A model generated the notes under the pieces. That model was not told where the DNA came from, did no database searches, and was given only the letters and a program-made list of their open reading frames with translations. This document shows, in pieces, positions 1 through 13,000 of a DNA stretch of 64,000 nucleotides. Each line of letters opens with the position of its first letter. Positions within the stretch are counted from its first letter, which is position 1. A program made the translations under genes and the position numbers. The stretch comes from Mesodorylaimus sp. YZB2_4 (taxonomy: Eukaryota; Nematoda; Enoplea; Dorylaimida; Dorylaimidae), in NCBI GenBank assembly GCA_030248295.1, contig JASANH010001440.1, positions 310,001 through 374,000 of the forward strand, in the 5' to 3' direction.

Positions 1-3000
1 TCCACTGAACTCGTTTCTTGGCATCTTTTGCTTGTTTTCTTTTCTTTTTTATTGAACTTTGTTCTTTCTTTTTTTCCACTGTACTGATCAAATGAATAAC
101 ATCACCAATCGATGATCCACCTTCTAAAATCCTGGCCAAACGTTTGATATTCTCATCAAAATGACTGTATTGCTCGTCAATTTCATTCACGAGCTAAAAC
201 AGAAACTTGTTCGACCACGCACGTTGCACCACATAAGGTAAGCAGTCGGATGGGCCCTTGCCACCTGTGAAACAATGTCATGTCATTCCTTATCCATACC
301 CGAGCACTATACAGCACACTCGAGGGCTAGGGAAAACATAAATCTACAATAAATTTTTACCGAGGTGGGAGTAGAACCCTCCCCTCTAAGTGCGCACCCG
401 GCGTATAGACAGATGTCTTAACCGCTAGGCCACGACCCGGAAGTTTCAGTCTGAAACAGCCGGGTCGTGGTCGTGACCTTCAGTTCATGACTGACTGGCC
501 ACATCACTGATTTTGTACTATTTTTTGATGGCTTAGGGGTAGGGGTCAAAGATATTAGCCCCCCTTTGCCCTCATACCTCACTATTACTTCGCCTGACAG
601 GGGCCACTTACCTTTTTGAAACTCATGATCCGATCAATAACTGGATGATTATCGATCGGTTGCCGCATAGCTTTCAAGACAAAATAGAATTGTAAATTGA
701 GAAGATAACTGAAAAAACAATCATTCCTTCCTTTTCTTCCTCTTTCAGCTTTCACCACTCACTTCATATACAATTCGTATTTTTTTGATACCCAGTCAAA
801 CATCGAAACGGCATTTGTATCCGCACTATTTTCGCTGCTATATTCCAATAAAGCATTCGAAACTGGTTCGAGATATTTCTGAACCAGTTCTGACTAAAAA
901 TTGACGCAATTCAAATTTATAACACAGAATCAAAAAATCACTTTATAAATGAGAAAATTACTTTTGTTTGATATTCTTCGATAAGAGAGAGCAATTCAGG
1001 TGACTGCTGTTGAAGAAGCTGAAAAGCAGTGGAGTCTAAGAATCGTTTTCCAGACGTGAGGTAAGGAGGACGTATAGATCACTGATGTCAAGGATACCTA
1101 AGTTATCAGTATGGGGTACTCAGCCTTACCCAGTTAGTGGTCTCCTTTCCCTTTCGACTATCGACCCCTCCGGTTGGGAGAACCCCTCTGGTTGATGCTA
1201 CGGTCACAGGTGCACTTCAGTTATAAGACCTCCATTGCTCCAGTCGGAGTTTTAGGCACACAAAAAATTGGAATTACATCCTCTTCCTCTCCCTCGCCAG
1301 CGGAAAGGAGGTGGAGAGAACGCTTCACCCCATTCTCTGACGGCTAGGAAGCAAACCCAGGTCGATCAGCCCGCACAAGCCCTGCCAATTAAGCCATGCC
1401 AGACGCCTTTCACCGTTATCCATCACCGGGGCAGATTACAGGACCAACTTTGCCCCTAGCCTTCATTATCACCTCCAGGGGCACATAGTGCACAACGTGG
1501 CTGGCCAGGCCGAGTCAAACACTGGCCCATGAGTCCACTTGATTGATCACCTTAGTGAAGTTTTTAGACATGCCGACAGCCGACCGTCTGCGCTCACCTC
1601 CAACTTTTCTTCCTCCGTCAAAACTGACAAATCCGCTCGCACGATTTCCTTCTCCAATTGTGGCCCCATTCCTGCCATCGTCTTCGTCCCTGTCTCGACA
1701 CTGTCCAACTTGAAGTCATCCTCAGTCATTTGCTGCACGAGGCGTTTCTGCAGGCTAATCGCCTCTTGTTCCTCCAACTCCGCAGCCTCCACATCCGAGC
1801 CACTGAGACCCGCCCGGTCATCACCAGCGAAATCAGTCGAGTAATAGGCCTTCTTCCTTTTGCCCCATGCGTCGGCGCTCGGTAAATCTGAAATGACAAA
1901 ACCTACTTCGGTTTCTTTGTTTTTACAGGCCACAGGTGTAACAAACTACACTACTTTGGGGAAGACCCAACGGGATGAGGGTATCAAAACTATTTTAACA
2001 GGTCACCTGTTCTCTGGAAGCTAAAACATCATCCTGACGGGGTTCTGCCTCGCCTGGATGCGTGTATCGAGGGATAAACTAAGGCAATCAACAGCCAACA
2101 CAACCTTTCCTACAGACGTCCCACTTACATCCTTCCCCGTCCTCGTCGCCACTAATATCCGACTGCATGTCATCCGAGCCACCTTGTTCATCGTCGTACT
2201 GCTCCTCATCCTCATTCTCAGTGTCGCCCTCGTCTTTATCTGATCCAATGGGAAACACTTCCTCCTCGGCCGCTGCTGGTCCTCTGCGCTTGGCGCGATC
2301 GAGATAGACCTAAAACCGATTAGGAAACGTTGCTTGCCATCGCTGTCCCACATTGATTTGAAAAAGGTTCACACTGTAAATCACTTTGATTTCGCGGTAC
2401 CCAATTTTCGCGGCTCTGGACTTTTGCAATATTTCGCGGATACAAATTTTCGCGGTTTCTGGCTGACCAGTCATGATTACTGGTTACGCATATGACGAAT
2501 CTCCCGCTGATACTTCAGACTGTGTAGGAATATTCGATCTATTTGAAGAACACAATCAGCTCTGTTATACCTGCTTTCCTGCACGTAGGAGCTTCAACCA
2601 TTAGATGCGTGTAAGGAGCCGCCTGGGTGGTGTAGCAGTGGAAGGCTTGTGTCACAGTTTGCTTGGCACAGCTGGATACCATCAGCCTGGATTCAGCTCC
2701 GGCTCCGGTTCCCAGATGGCAGAGCTGATGGTATCCAACTCTGCCATCCAGCTGATGATGGCTGATGGCATCCAGCTCTGCAGAACCGGAGCCGGAGCTG
2801 AATCCAGGCTGATGGTATCCAGCTCTGCCATCTGAGAACTTGGTCACGTTGTCTCTGTGCCTTGCACGCCTGTTGGTCGGTGACTCTCTCTTCATCGATT
2901 CGGTGTCCATGAACGAGGAGAGGTCTTATGGGGCGAGGGACTCTTGAATCCAGACCCCTCACGGCGCACGGGCTGGGGTTACCCCATGGGGTAGGCACTG

Positions 3001-4116
3001 AAATCGCGGAGTAGAGATCAACACGCGCTCTTACCATATCGTATGGGCCTTATTTGATGGCAAGATGAGGTCGGCTAAGAAGCCCCAGCTCGCGGGAAAA
3101 GAGGCAAAAATTGACTCTCTCTGCAAGGCCAGGATGGGTCGGAAAAATTTGATGTGGAAGGAGCTGTGAATGGAGACGCCTAAGCATTCAAAAATGATTT
3201 TACTCACTGGTACTTGGAAGAAAATCCGGGGAAATAAAAACAAATGTAAGCAACTGCCAAAAGTGGATCTCAGGCTGTCAGGGATCAAACCATTGCAGGC
3301 TCAATGGGTTCTGAAGGCGTCAGATTCCACAATCCATCAGAATCCATCGTGGATCCATCCTAATCCACTTGGATAGCTTCTGGTCGGTCAGGTAGGTTGA
3401 GAACAGACTGTTCGCTTTGGTACTGTTCAAGATGCTGGGCATTGCATCACTAAATTGATAATGTGACTCATGCCCGCACTCTTTGATAAGGTGGTCTTAA
3501 CCGTTTATGGAAACTGATCTGGGTTGAAGTTCAACTTAATATTATGAGCAGGTGGTTGAAAACAAGGTAAAACTGAACCTATGCTCTATCTGAAAATCCA
3601 GGTTTTGTACATAAAAATTTCGCGGAAGGAAATTTTCGCGGTCCAGGTCATCCGCGAAAACCGCGAAATTAAAGTGATTTACAGTAATTAACCTTGACGA
3701 TATACATCCAAAAGTTGAAACTTAAGCAGGAATCGAACCGTGCCTCCGATATTCCCAGTCTCTTTGAAATCAAAATTTCCAACATCAAGCTTCGAAAGTG
3801 CTGTGGTGGTGGTATGCTGAAACCCTTATTGCAGAGGTACGGGTTCAAAGCCCGCTCAAGGCTACACTTTTTGTGTAACTGTGCGCATTGAAATATACAG
3901 GGAGCCCCAGGTGAACAATGCCCACCTCAGACACCAGCACATTCACCTCACCTTGTCCCTTTCATGATGGAACTCATCCACTTCATCATAATAAAATTCC
4001 CGCCTCGTCGAATCTGGCTTCTCTGCTTGGCCAAAGTCATTTTTACTCCGTTTACTCGTCGCTTTTGACCCGCTTGAACTGGCGCCCGCAAAATATCTCT
4101 TGTTACCTTTTCCCAT
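1..4116 (-). CDS. UTP3: UTP3/SAS10 small-subunit processome protein (5' part, spliced)
   Basis: Homologue of SAS10/UTP3, a nucleolar U3 snoRNP/small-subunit processome protein needed for 18S rRNA maturation. I place seven exons: 4116-3952 (ATG), 2309-2129, 1887-1598, 1018-962, 893-763, 708-612 and 193 to 1, running off the window. All junctions are GT-AG and phases agree throughout (about 371 codons visible). Exon 1 has a basic start and the family motif DEVDEFHHERDK; exon 2 is very acidic; exon 3 has the hallmark AWGKRKKAYYSTDF; exons 4-6 carry the Sas10/Utp3-C1D core with SPELLSLIEEY, LNLQFYFVLKA and IDNHPVIDRI. Exon 7 ends in a lysine-rich stretch. The conserved C-terminal Sas10 domain lies outside the window. 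The gene is 3' of PEX14 on the same strand, 268 bp apart. Intron 1 (1.6 kb) is mostly a transposon. The family assignment is secure; exon limits are inferred from homology. Confidence 0.88.
364..438 (-). repeat. tRNA-like SINE head in a UTP3 intron
   Basis: On the minus strand there is an A-box-like GTGGCCTAGCGGTTAAG and, at tRNA spacing, a B-box GGTTCTACTCC. The outer bases do not form an acceptor stem, so this is a tRNA-derived SINE or tRNA pseudogene, not a functional tRNA. Confidence 0.5.
1340..1410 (-). repeat. Weak tRNA-like SINE fragment
   Basis: Minus strand shows TGGCTTAATTGGCAGGGC (A-box-like) and GGGTTTGCTTCC (degenerate B-box) at plausible spacing, inside UTP3 intron 3. No acceptor stem is visible. 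Possibly a decayed SINE head. Confidence 0.3.
2373..3685. mobile_element. 1.3-kb inverted-repeat transposon in UTP3 intron 1, TTTCGCGG subterminal arrays
   Basis: Both ends carry a 25-bp terminal inverted repeat beginning ACTGTAAATCACTTT and differing at one base. Each is followed inward by several copies of the motif TTTCGCGG (left about 2390-2455, right about 3615-3670). No transposase is visible inside, so the element is non-autonomous. I could not find a convincing target-site duplication, and I do not assign a superfamily. Confidence 0.7.
2670..2824. repeat. Perfect 41-bp inverted repeat (nested hairpin)
   Basis: Arms 2670-2710 and 2784-2824 are exact reverse complements over 41 bases with a 73-base spacer. 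The spacer holds further matches in both orientations of the same words (GATGGCAGAG / TCTGCCATC), so the structure is nested. It lies inside the intron-1 transposon. Confidence 0.9.
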
Positions 4117-4384
4117 AATTTCTACGAATCCTAAAAGAATTTAAAAATCAACCGCACTCCAACATCCACTGCACCAAAAAATTCAGGTCAAAAACCTTCA
4201 GAGTTCACGTAACAACCTACGAACATACTGTACAAACAGCATTTTACTGACTAACTTTTTTACAATTCCTAGCACACTGAACTATACTTGCTGCATTTAC
4301 ATACCCAATCACTCCCATATTCAGCATAATAAAGGCAGCACCACCACCTGCACTACTTCCCCATCTATCCCTCGACCCCATTCC

Positions 4385-6576
4385 TCACACAGGTGTCATC
4401 TTCTCGCCATTCTCGGATCCAGTGGCCGACACGTACGGCCCCTCGGATCCAGGATATCCATCAGCCGAAGTCGCATCTTCCTCGTCTCCATCAGAGCCAA
4501 GAATGAATCTTTGATCACTCGCAGGACTGTTCTTGTAACTGCCGTTCAACAACGACTGCTGACGGGTCGACGACGACAACTGCCAGGCGGGGATACTGGG
4601 CGCGGACGAGGCAGAGTTGGTGATTGTGGGCAAGGGGGCAAATTGATCACTGAAACAGCAGAGAATCAGGGCCGCACATCCAGGTTTGGACTACACTCAA
4701 AAGTCCGCCCCCCCCCCGGGAGACTACCAAGGCAGGTTTCCCTCAGTCCTAAGCACTACTATGATCAATAGGAGAGAATGTGGACCAGTCTAGGTCTGTA
4801 GCACAACCATACGACTCTCACTCAGGGGAGGTCAATGATTCTTCCCAATCGCCCCGCCACATCCCACTGGGCATGAAGCTAACACTGTCAAACCAAGAAA
4901 ACCAAACCAAAGGGATCCACTAGGATTCGAACCCTCTTCCCAAAACTCGATGCACTCACCGACTCAGCAGCAAACTCTTAATCGTAGCGACTTCGCTCCT
5001 CAATTCTTGGATGGCCCTTTCTTGAACGGCACTCGTTTTATCCTGAGCAAATATCCTTTTACATGTGACAGCCCAAAATCGAAAAAATCACTTACTTTTT
5101 CAATCAGCTGATTCACCAAACGATTTAAGGTTTCTTGTTGTTGCTGAACGACTCCTAACGTTTGCTGAACACTGTCGACCAAAAATTTGAGTCCATTTTG
5201 TACGTCGTTCATATTTTCGTCCAAACGACGTAAACGTTCCTGTTCGGGATCAGGAACATTGAACCAACTGGGAAGGACGTAACCCTGAAATGAATCTCTA
5301 CCATCTAGTCGTCTCATTTGACCCATAAATTTTGGATTCTGCTAAGGTTACACACCAAAACACAGTCAAGGAAGAAAAGTAGACACTCACCCGAACAAAC
5401 TTATACGCCACATACGAGGCACCGCTGATGAACACCATGGCTTGTGCATAATCGCGCCAAGTGGCTGGTAGTGGTCGAGGAGGTGGGGCCATCATCTGTC
5501 TATGATGGAAAGGCGATACTGCACCAGCTCCTCCATCATGCAACAATGGCTCTGCTGAGACGCCAGCACGATTAACTGCTTCTTGTATTTCGGCATCAGT
5601 CAAACCTGCAATCGAGATCAATTTGAAAATAACTTTCTTCTGCTCCAAAAATTGCGAAATAACTGCGGGAAAAACCGCTACTTTTGCACTAAGAGGCCTC
5701 GAATCACGGGAATTTTCCGATCTTTTTGTTAAAATATTTTCTTGCGCTCAGAAAAGCGCATAAGTTAAAAGTCATGGCTGATGGATTAGATCTTAAATCG
5801 ACAGCTGACATTCAACAAAAACCCCAATAGAACATACTTAATCAGTTTAAAAGAATCAGACAGGCAGTGAAAAATAAAAAATTTCTAACTTGTCGGACTT
5901 GGAAACTTTGCAGGTGCTCCCTAAACTACAAAAGTGCTATCGGAATAATTTACCTTTCTTTGCCAAAAACGCTTTTCTATGGCCTAACGGCGTTTCTCGA
6001 ACTTTCGGACTTTGCAAAAATTTTACCGCCGTATTCACCTGGAAAAAAAATTTTGCAAATGATTATTGCAGGGTCCTCTATGTACTGCAGTGCAGACACA
6101 ACACGGGAGATAATTCTTTTGGGAATATTGTGAACACAGCTCCTGGATTTTCAAGCCGCTGAAAAAATTAAAGCAGTCATTGAGTGGTTTTTAGAGACAA
6201 TAAGTCTTTTAAAGATTAAAGACATTCTGCTGCTGAACCACAAAACAATTTTCACAGCCAGAAAATGTTGGCAAGTTCAGTATTTGCGAGCTTTTCGTGC
6301 TCGAGGCGCAAGAGAATTGGATTTTAAGTGAATGAAAGTATTACGGTCAGGACAACCCACACAGCAGCTTTTTCAATCACATTTAAGGACAAAATACGCG
6401 ACATAACTCCGACAAAACATGCTGGGATTCAAGGTTGAGGATTCACTAAACAACAATAAAGAATGTCGAAAAAGGTATCAATTTACCAAATCTTCTCGCA
6501 ATTCACCCGCTGCTCTTCCATTTTTCGGTTCGGTCGCTGGAGGAGTATCGGACGATCCAGGCGATAAATCAGTCAT
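4385..6576 (-). CDS. PEX14: Peroxin-14, peroxisomal import docking protein (complete, six exons)
   Basis: PEX14 sits in the peroxisomal membrane and docks PEX5-cargo complexes. Exons: 6576-6487 (ATG), 6038-5954, 5605-5391, 5284-5096, 5042-4960 and 4649-4385 (stop). Lengths and phases sum to 309 codons (308 aa), near the usual size of about 377 aa. The N-terminal PEX5/PEX19-binding helix bundle is clear: LREDLVNTAVKFLQSPKVRE, then HRKAFLAKKGLTDAEIQEAV. A WRDYAQAMVFISGASYVAYKF stretch is the membrane segment; a Gln-rich coiled coil follows (exon 4), then the conserved IQELRSEVATIKSLLLSR and the PSIPAWQ motif in the C-terminal region. For exon 4 I chose the TTTCAG acceptor (exon start 5284) over one about 50 bases upstream because it restores the family's spacing. 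The start codon is divergent from thymidylate kinase 521 bp away. Confidence 0.9.
4905..4975 (-). repeat. tRNA-like element abutting the PEX14 exon-5 donor
   Basis: Minus strand has GGTTCGAATCC (perfect B-box, 4923-4934 on the plus strand). Upstream of it GCTGAGTCGGTGAGTGC resembles an A-box and overlaps the exon-5 end and its GTGAGT donor. The exon-end codons are conserved in PEX14, so only the intronic part need be SINE. No paired acceptor stem. Confidence 0.35.
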
Positions 6577-7097
6577 GATGACTGCGGAACAAAACGGAAC
6601 TTCAAACGAGTCCGCAACTTCTAGGAAGAGAAGAAGGAAAAGGAAACAAGAATGTGGAAAACGGAAACGGGAAACGGACTTGAGCGCACACGGCCCGCAG
6701 GTGCAATTACAGTAAGGGCAAATATTGTCTGCTGCAGCGCGGGAAATGCGACATCCTCATTCAAAAATTTTTTGTGACATGGCCGGAAAAATTTTCGCGT
6801 CCTATGGGTTTTTGACTTCGAGAGTCAGACGGGAAGTCATTTCGCGTCAGGTAAAGCTAGCTTAATATTTGGTTAGGGGTGGTGTCAAAGTGCTAGAATG
6901 TAATAGGCCTAATCAAGATGGCAAACTTGTTTTTTATTTCATTGGTCGTAGAGCCAAGCTTGTTTCATAAAGTTATATGTATGTAGGGTACTGTACGCAC
7001 GACAAGATTTACTACGAAATATAGACGACGAAATATATTTTACATTTTTCAGCTTCATAAGGTGTCCTCTAATCGAAAACTTCTCTTCCCACTGAAA
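6577..7097. promoter_or_regulatory. Divergent intergenic region between PEX14 and thymidylate kinase
   Basis: The 521 bases lie between the PEX14 start codon (minus strand) and the thymidylate kinase start codon (plus strand), so both promoters must be here or in unseen upstream exons. I see no TATA box at a useful distance for either gene. Calling it a shared promoter is inference from geometry only. Confidence 0.4.
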
Positions 7098-10000
7098 ATG
7101 TCTGCAGCTATCGGAAATTGTTGTCATGCAAGTGGAGCCTTAGAAACCGGGAACGGGCCGACGCGAGGATCGTTTATTGTTTTCGAAGGTTTGGATAAAA
7201 GCGGGAAGAGTTCTCAGGCAAGATTGCTCGTCGATCGGTTGAACGATAGCGGTATCTCATCAGCTTTGCTGAAATTCCCGAGTAAGTGAGTTTTTCTGTG
7301 ACATCACCTCCTTGTTTAGTACCGTAAGTCTGTATTTCAATGTCACTGTTTTCAACCGAATCAATCGATAATTTTCCATGCTGGGACAGCCCACTCCAGT
7401 GTTGTGGCTGGGGCTTTCACTTTGTGCGAACAATTTAAAATGTAGTGTAAAATTATTACTTCTCATTAAAAAGTTTGAACGAAAATGGCGGGAAGATTCT
7501 CGGCTACCCACCCTCAGCATCCCGACCTTACCAGCCACAGATGTCGGTTTTTTAATAAAATGTCATCCACAGTGTATGGCGACTCACAATCAGCATGAGA
7601 TTTATCCCGTCTACGAAAATCAAATATTGTCTAAATAGTATAACGTTCACATCAAGCCTTCGTAACCCATCTCATTTACCATCAGTAAGGCCCGTAGAGT
7701 ATTTTTTGACTTTTCAGCTCGCGAAGGGCCTGTTGGTGCCTTGATCGACAAGTATTTAAGAAAAGAAATCAACTTGACTGATGAATCAATTCATCTTCTG
7801 TTTAGTTCCGATCGATGGGAGACGCAGTTAGTTACCGCTTTATTCATTTATATAATCTTAAAGTGAGTTTAACATCCGGTTTTTTAGGAGCAAAATTTTA
7901 GATCTTCTTCTCGAAGGCGTGACTGTGATCGTCGATCGCTACGCCTATTCTGGAATCGCATTTTCATCTGCCAAGGTACTTGTGTAACTGTGGTTTTCGA
8001 TAGTATTTTGCAAAGTTTCGTTCGAGATCTCGTAGGAAAGAGAGGCGTAATTAGCGAAAGAGATACATGCGCACAAACCTGAGCCTTGAGTGGTTACAGA
8101 GCCCCTCCCCCTCCAGCCAGTATGGATGGGTCCAGCGAGCAAAGTTTATAAAGATAAGTTCTGAGAGGTACAAAAGTTTGAAACAAATTTGTAAAATGCA
8201 AATGCGTCGAAGTTGTTTTTGTTGAGTAGGTGCGCTGAGCACTGCTTTTTTGAAAACGGTTTTTCGGGAGCTACAAAAGTTTGATGTGCTTTTTAAAGTA
8301 AAGTATTCCTCTGTACTTTACTTAGCACTTTTCCCGTTTATAACATCCATACAGAAAAAGCGCGAGCACATAAAGGAAAGGAAAATTTTGCCACGCAAAA
8401 AGTATGAGCGTAAACAAAAACTAATTTAAAAAACGAAGCGCGAAGTCACTCGATACCCCACAGTGTATGTTAAGAACAAGAATCACTGTTTGCTGAACAA
8501 TGAGCGAATAGAAAGCACAATGTTATCTAAATCGTCTTTCCAATAATCCTTCTGTTTTTCGCATACTTCCCGAACAGCTGATATTTTACCTTTATACCAA
8601 GAAATGGACTTTCTACATTCAATTAATTTGGGATATTCTTTAACTAACTTCGCGAACCCGATTAGAAACCAAGCGTGTTTGACGCTTATTCTGACATGAC
8701 ATTCTTTTAAGGTTTTTTGCAAATTACCTTCATTTTCTTCTTGTAAACGGGCTAAATATAAACCGACGTAAAAATTTTTAATTGTAATTAGGTGCTCATC
8801 TTCCTTAATTTTATTCAAAATTTCGTTAATTTTTTGCGCGATGCCTTCCACTGTTCCATTGGTTTCGATGTTGATTTCTTGCAATTCTTGGCGTAAAATG
8901 TTTGGATTGATTGCTGGATCGATCGTGTTTCTTAGCTCTGCTTCAATATCTAATTTTTTACGTTTCGCAGCTTTTTCACCATCATTTTGGTGCGGTCTTT
9001 TACCACAGAGCACCATTACTTTGTCGTGCACCCGTTTCCCGCTGCAGCAGATCTCGTCAAAGTCCTAAAAAATTGGGAAAGATATGCTCAGCACCATGCT
9101 TTATGGTATCGGCACTGATACCACGATGTTATTATCTGTAGGGTAAGCTTCGCATTATGCAGAAGTGAAGCTGAGCAAAGCAGTTTCACAGAATAATGTA
9201 AGTTGTTGTGGAGCCCGGCCAGACGAATTGGAGCTGCTACTATGTGTCATTTCAGGTCCGACCGATAAGGCAATTATCAGTGTCGGCCGATAACCGATAA
9301 CGCAATTATCGGCCGATAATACTGATAATATTTTAACGTTTAAAAATTTCAAATATGGCGGGAAATTTAAATTTTTGTCAGATCCCCATCCTTAAACATG
9401 CAATTTTTCAATTTCGCAAGCTAGGCTTCCTCTAAAGACCAATTAAAATCATTCTGGGTCCTCGGGCTAAAAATCTTGGGCCCGAAGACTATGTAAATTG
9501 CAATATCCCAACTACAAACTTGCTCGCTCTTCTTCGCAGATGTCAGACATACAGTACTTGAGGCACCGCATGTCACCTCTAGGACCAGCCATGTGACACT
9601 GTCAGGAAGTCGGCATAAATATAAACCCAGCAGGCAGAACAGGGACTAGATGCTGGAATAAAAGGAAGTTACTCATGAACCAGCCCTTTATTCAAGTTGG
9701 ATTTAATTAGAGTTTGCTCGCTACTATCTTAGAGGCCGAGGTGAATCATGCGCCTGAATTACCAGGTGCGACCGGACCCAAAAAAGATCCGGATCCGGCC
9801 GGATCCGGATCTACTGGATCTGAAAAAGCCGGATCTACCGGATCTAAAAAAATTTGAACAAAATTTCAATCAAATTCGTTTTTCGTCAATTCAAATCATA
9901 TGACAAGACAAATCAAACATTCAGAATGAAAAATCAAAGCAATTAATCATATTAATCGATCATCAACCTTGAGAATGCGCTCATTCCGACAAAAAAGATA

Positions 10001-13000
10001 AATCGAAATTAACGGCTCTCAAATTACATCTTAAAAATAACAGTTTCTCAATATTCTCCGGCAATAATCTGGACCTCTCCTTAGAGGCAACGTCAGAGGC
10101 GTACTTGAAAGTGGTGGTCAAAGTGGTGGATAAGTGGTCAAATTCTTCATTTTGTCATAAGCAGTCCAAAGTTCAAAGATCCGGTAAGATCCGGCAGAAA
10201 AGATCCGGATCCGGTACCGGAACCGGATCCAGTCAGATCCGGCCGGATCCACCGGAACCGAAAGATCCGGTCGCACTTGGCTGAATTACACCTGAAGCAC
10301 CTTCTGGAACCTTGCACGAGACCCAGAACTGTCTTAAACTTATTTTGTCAGATCCTAGGTAGGGATAATAAGTGAAATATGCAAAGTAGATCCTTTCACA
10401 ACATTTTGAGGGCCATAGTGTTCGACTGGGTGGGGTCCTAATCCTGATCCCCGTCCCTACCCCATCGAAAGGACCCACGAAACATACTATCAGTATTTTG
10501 CGTAGTGTTGTGAGATGGTCATACTTATAAGAAGAAAATAGTTGCAATGCAGGGCAAACTTCATGAAGTTTTTAGAATATGTCAAGAAAAGAAATGAACA
10601 GATAGACGGACTTTGACAACCAAAAAGCTTTTTATCCCTGTCGGCGTTCTCTCCAACCCCGGAAGACCCTAAAGGCCCTCCCTGTCCCTGACTCCAAATA
10701 AAGACAGGCTAACCCCGTCAATAATCGAAATTTGGTCCATCAGAACTTCAATTTCCGTCTAGAATGTCAATCGAAAGTAAAAAGTTAGGAGCTGCGATGG
10801 CTCAGTTGGTACAGCGGCAGCCCCGTATTGCTTGGGCCAGTAACCCTGACTGGGGGGCGCATGTAACCAAGCCTGGCAGGCGTTGAGGGAGGAGGCCAGG
10901 ACAAAAACTGACTGGACCAGCCAGGCAAGTCTTGCGACTATACCTACGGCTGAAACATCAACTCAAGAGATTGATGTCTCCAAGTCAGGGGAGAGTATCG
11001 ATTACTCTCTTCTACTCGTCATGGCCTACCATGTTCATGTTCATATTTTACCACATCACGAAACGCTTATGCGCACTCGATGGTGAAGGGACACATTTTA
11101 CACGAAATGATTTACCGGCCCGTGAGTCGAACACTCGCCCGTAACTGCGCAGGCAGCCCACCGCCTACGCAGTTACGGGCGTAGCCCTCTGCCACTGCTA
11201 CCAGGCAGAGGGCTACATGCAGCGCTGGTTTGGCTAAAGACGGCAGTTTGCACGGCGTCCCCAAAGTCTTCATACAAGCGTTTCGTAGCTTTTCTCCTTG
11301 AGGAAACATTGTAGCGCATTTGAAATTTACACTAGGAATTATCGGACTTACGAGTATATGTCTAGCTTATTTCAATAAATATTTGAATCTGCCTTTTTGC
11401 GAACACAGCTACCTTCAATCGATCAGTCGGAGCACGCGCAATATTCATCGAGAACTCTTCCCATTCGTGCACCAACTGCCGCTTTAACGAGTCGATAATT
11501 CGATGCTGTTTCGCATTGACCATCCCTTCCGAGATTGCCCATACGCGAAAGTCTTCAGGATTTAAGTGTGGCCATGAGTGGGCAATTTTTGATAGGCGAT
11601 GAAATTTGGAGAATTGACTCTGCATCCTGCCTAACGAAGTTGTTTCTGCGATTTGTTAGGGAGCTGAGTGTATAATCCTAGTGTGCGGTGCCCTTGGAGT
11701 GCGCTTTAAAGTGCTTGGCTACCGAAAATATAGCAATAGCAATGAGTCTTGCTGGAACACCCGATTTCGGTCTGGATGAGCTCGGTTGGCATCTGGCAAT
11801 GCATGCCTTTGCATGGGCTCGTCTTGCGTCATTTTGGTCTCCGCGTTGATATCTGAAAACAGGTGGAGGCTGGTTTTTCTTGGACATGGCGCCCCAGACC
11901 ATGGTGCCGCTCTTTTCAAAAATTGCTGTACCGTTCGTATGCTGTGTGATATCTTCGAGTGGCACTGCGCAGGCTTCATCATTTTTGGCGTTCTTGCATC
12001 GCTGTGCCAAGAGCAGCATCTCATAAAAAAAACAATGATTTTTCCAGCATCTTCGGCTCCGTGGCTTTGGGTGCGAACCGCTGTAGCAATGCTTTGGATC
12101 GATTGGGCTATTCGACTATTTGAACGATGGTCAAGCGATAAAACCATGCGTGGTTAATTCTTTTGTGTCCTTTTGAGTGGTCTGACAGAGAGTGTCGACG
12201 TCATCCCCACCATTCTTGTATTTTTTAAAGCGGATCGGCGGGATTGCGATCGTGCTGATCCAGACTTTGGATTGGATCGGGATCCAAGCTTTGGGTCGGC
12301 GATGCTGGGCTTGCAGCACTTCCAAATCTAACGGCTTTGGCAAAGTTTGCTTAAAAAATTTCTTCAAAATAGAACAATCTGATTTCATCACGCCTGCTTT
12401 AAAAACACAACAGGGGGGCAGCTACTCTCGGTAGACTGACACCACAGACGTTACACTGTCCAGCGGTGACATCATATTTACGCTATCTCTCCCATTAAGC
12501 TCGCGAATTCAAAAGTAAAGTTGTATGAAGACTTTTGGGACACCGTGTAGTAAGCCCGTTCTCAGAGAGGAGACAGATCTTCGACTGCGATTTAGTACCA
12601 TCGCTGGCCTTGCACACCTGGCTCAGGGGCGCGCGACTCATGCAGTACCTCCAAATGCAAACGCTAAAAGAGAATTGGAAAGTCATTCTCGAACACCAGT
12701 TCGAACAGACCCTCCCTTCTCACCCAATATGCCTTGGTGTGGGGGTGCTCCTAGTGGAGACGCAGAGAGGAACTCATTGTCAGCCGTGAGAGATGGTCAC
12801 CTCATAGCTTCGCTTACATCATCATGACTGCTGGCCTCTCCTCGCAAAACGGGTTGGAAGTCTCGTGGGGAAATAGGCTGGCGCGGGGCCAACAAAACCC
12901 TCAAGGAATTTTTTCAAATCTTGGGAAAAGTTGTGTGGAAACTTCGTGGAGTCCTTTTCAAAATTAAGAAACGTTCTATGAACAAAACAAATTTGTTTCG

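Noticed and set aside
1547..1933. Single-exon reading of the UTP3 exon-3 frame to both its stops
   Set aside because: Family alignment and splice signals show that only 1598-1887 is coding; the frame beyond both ends is intron.
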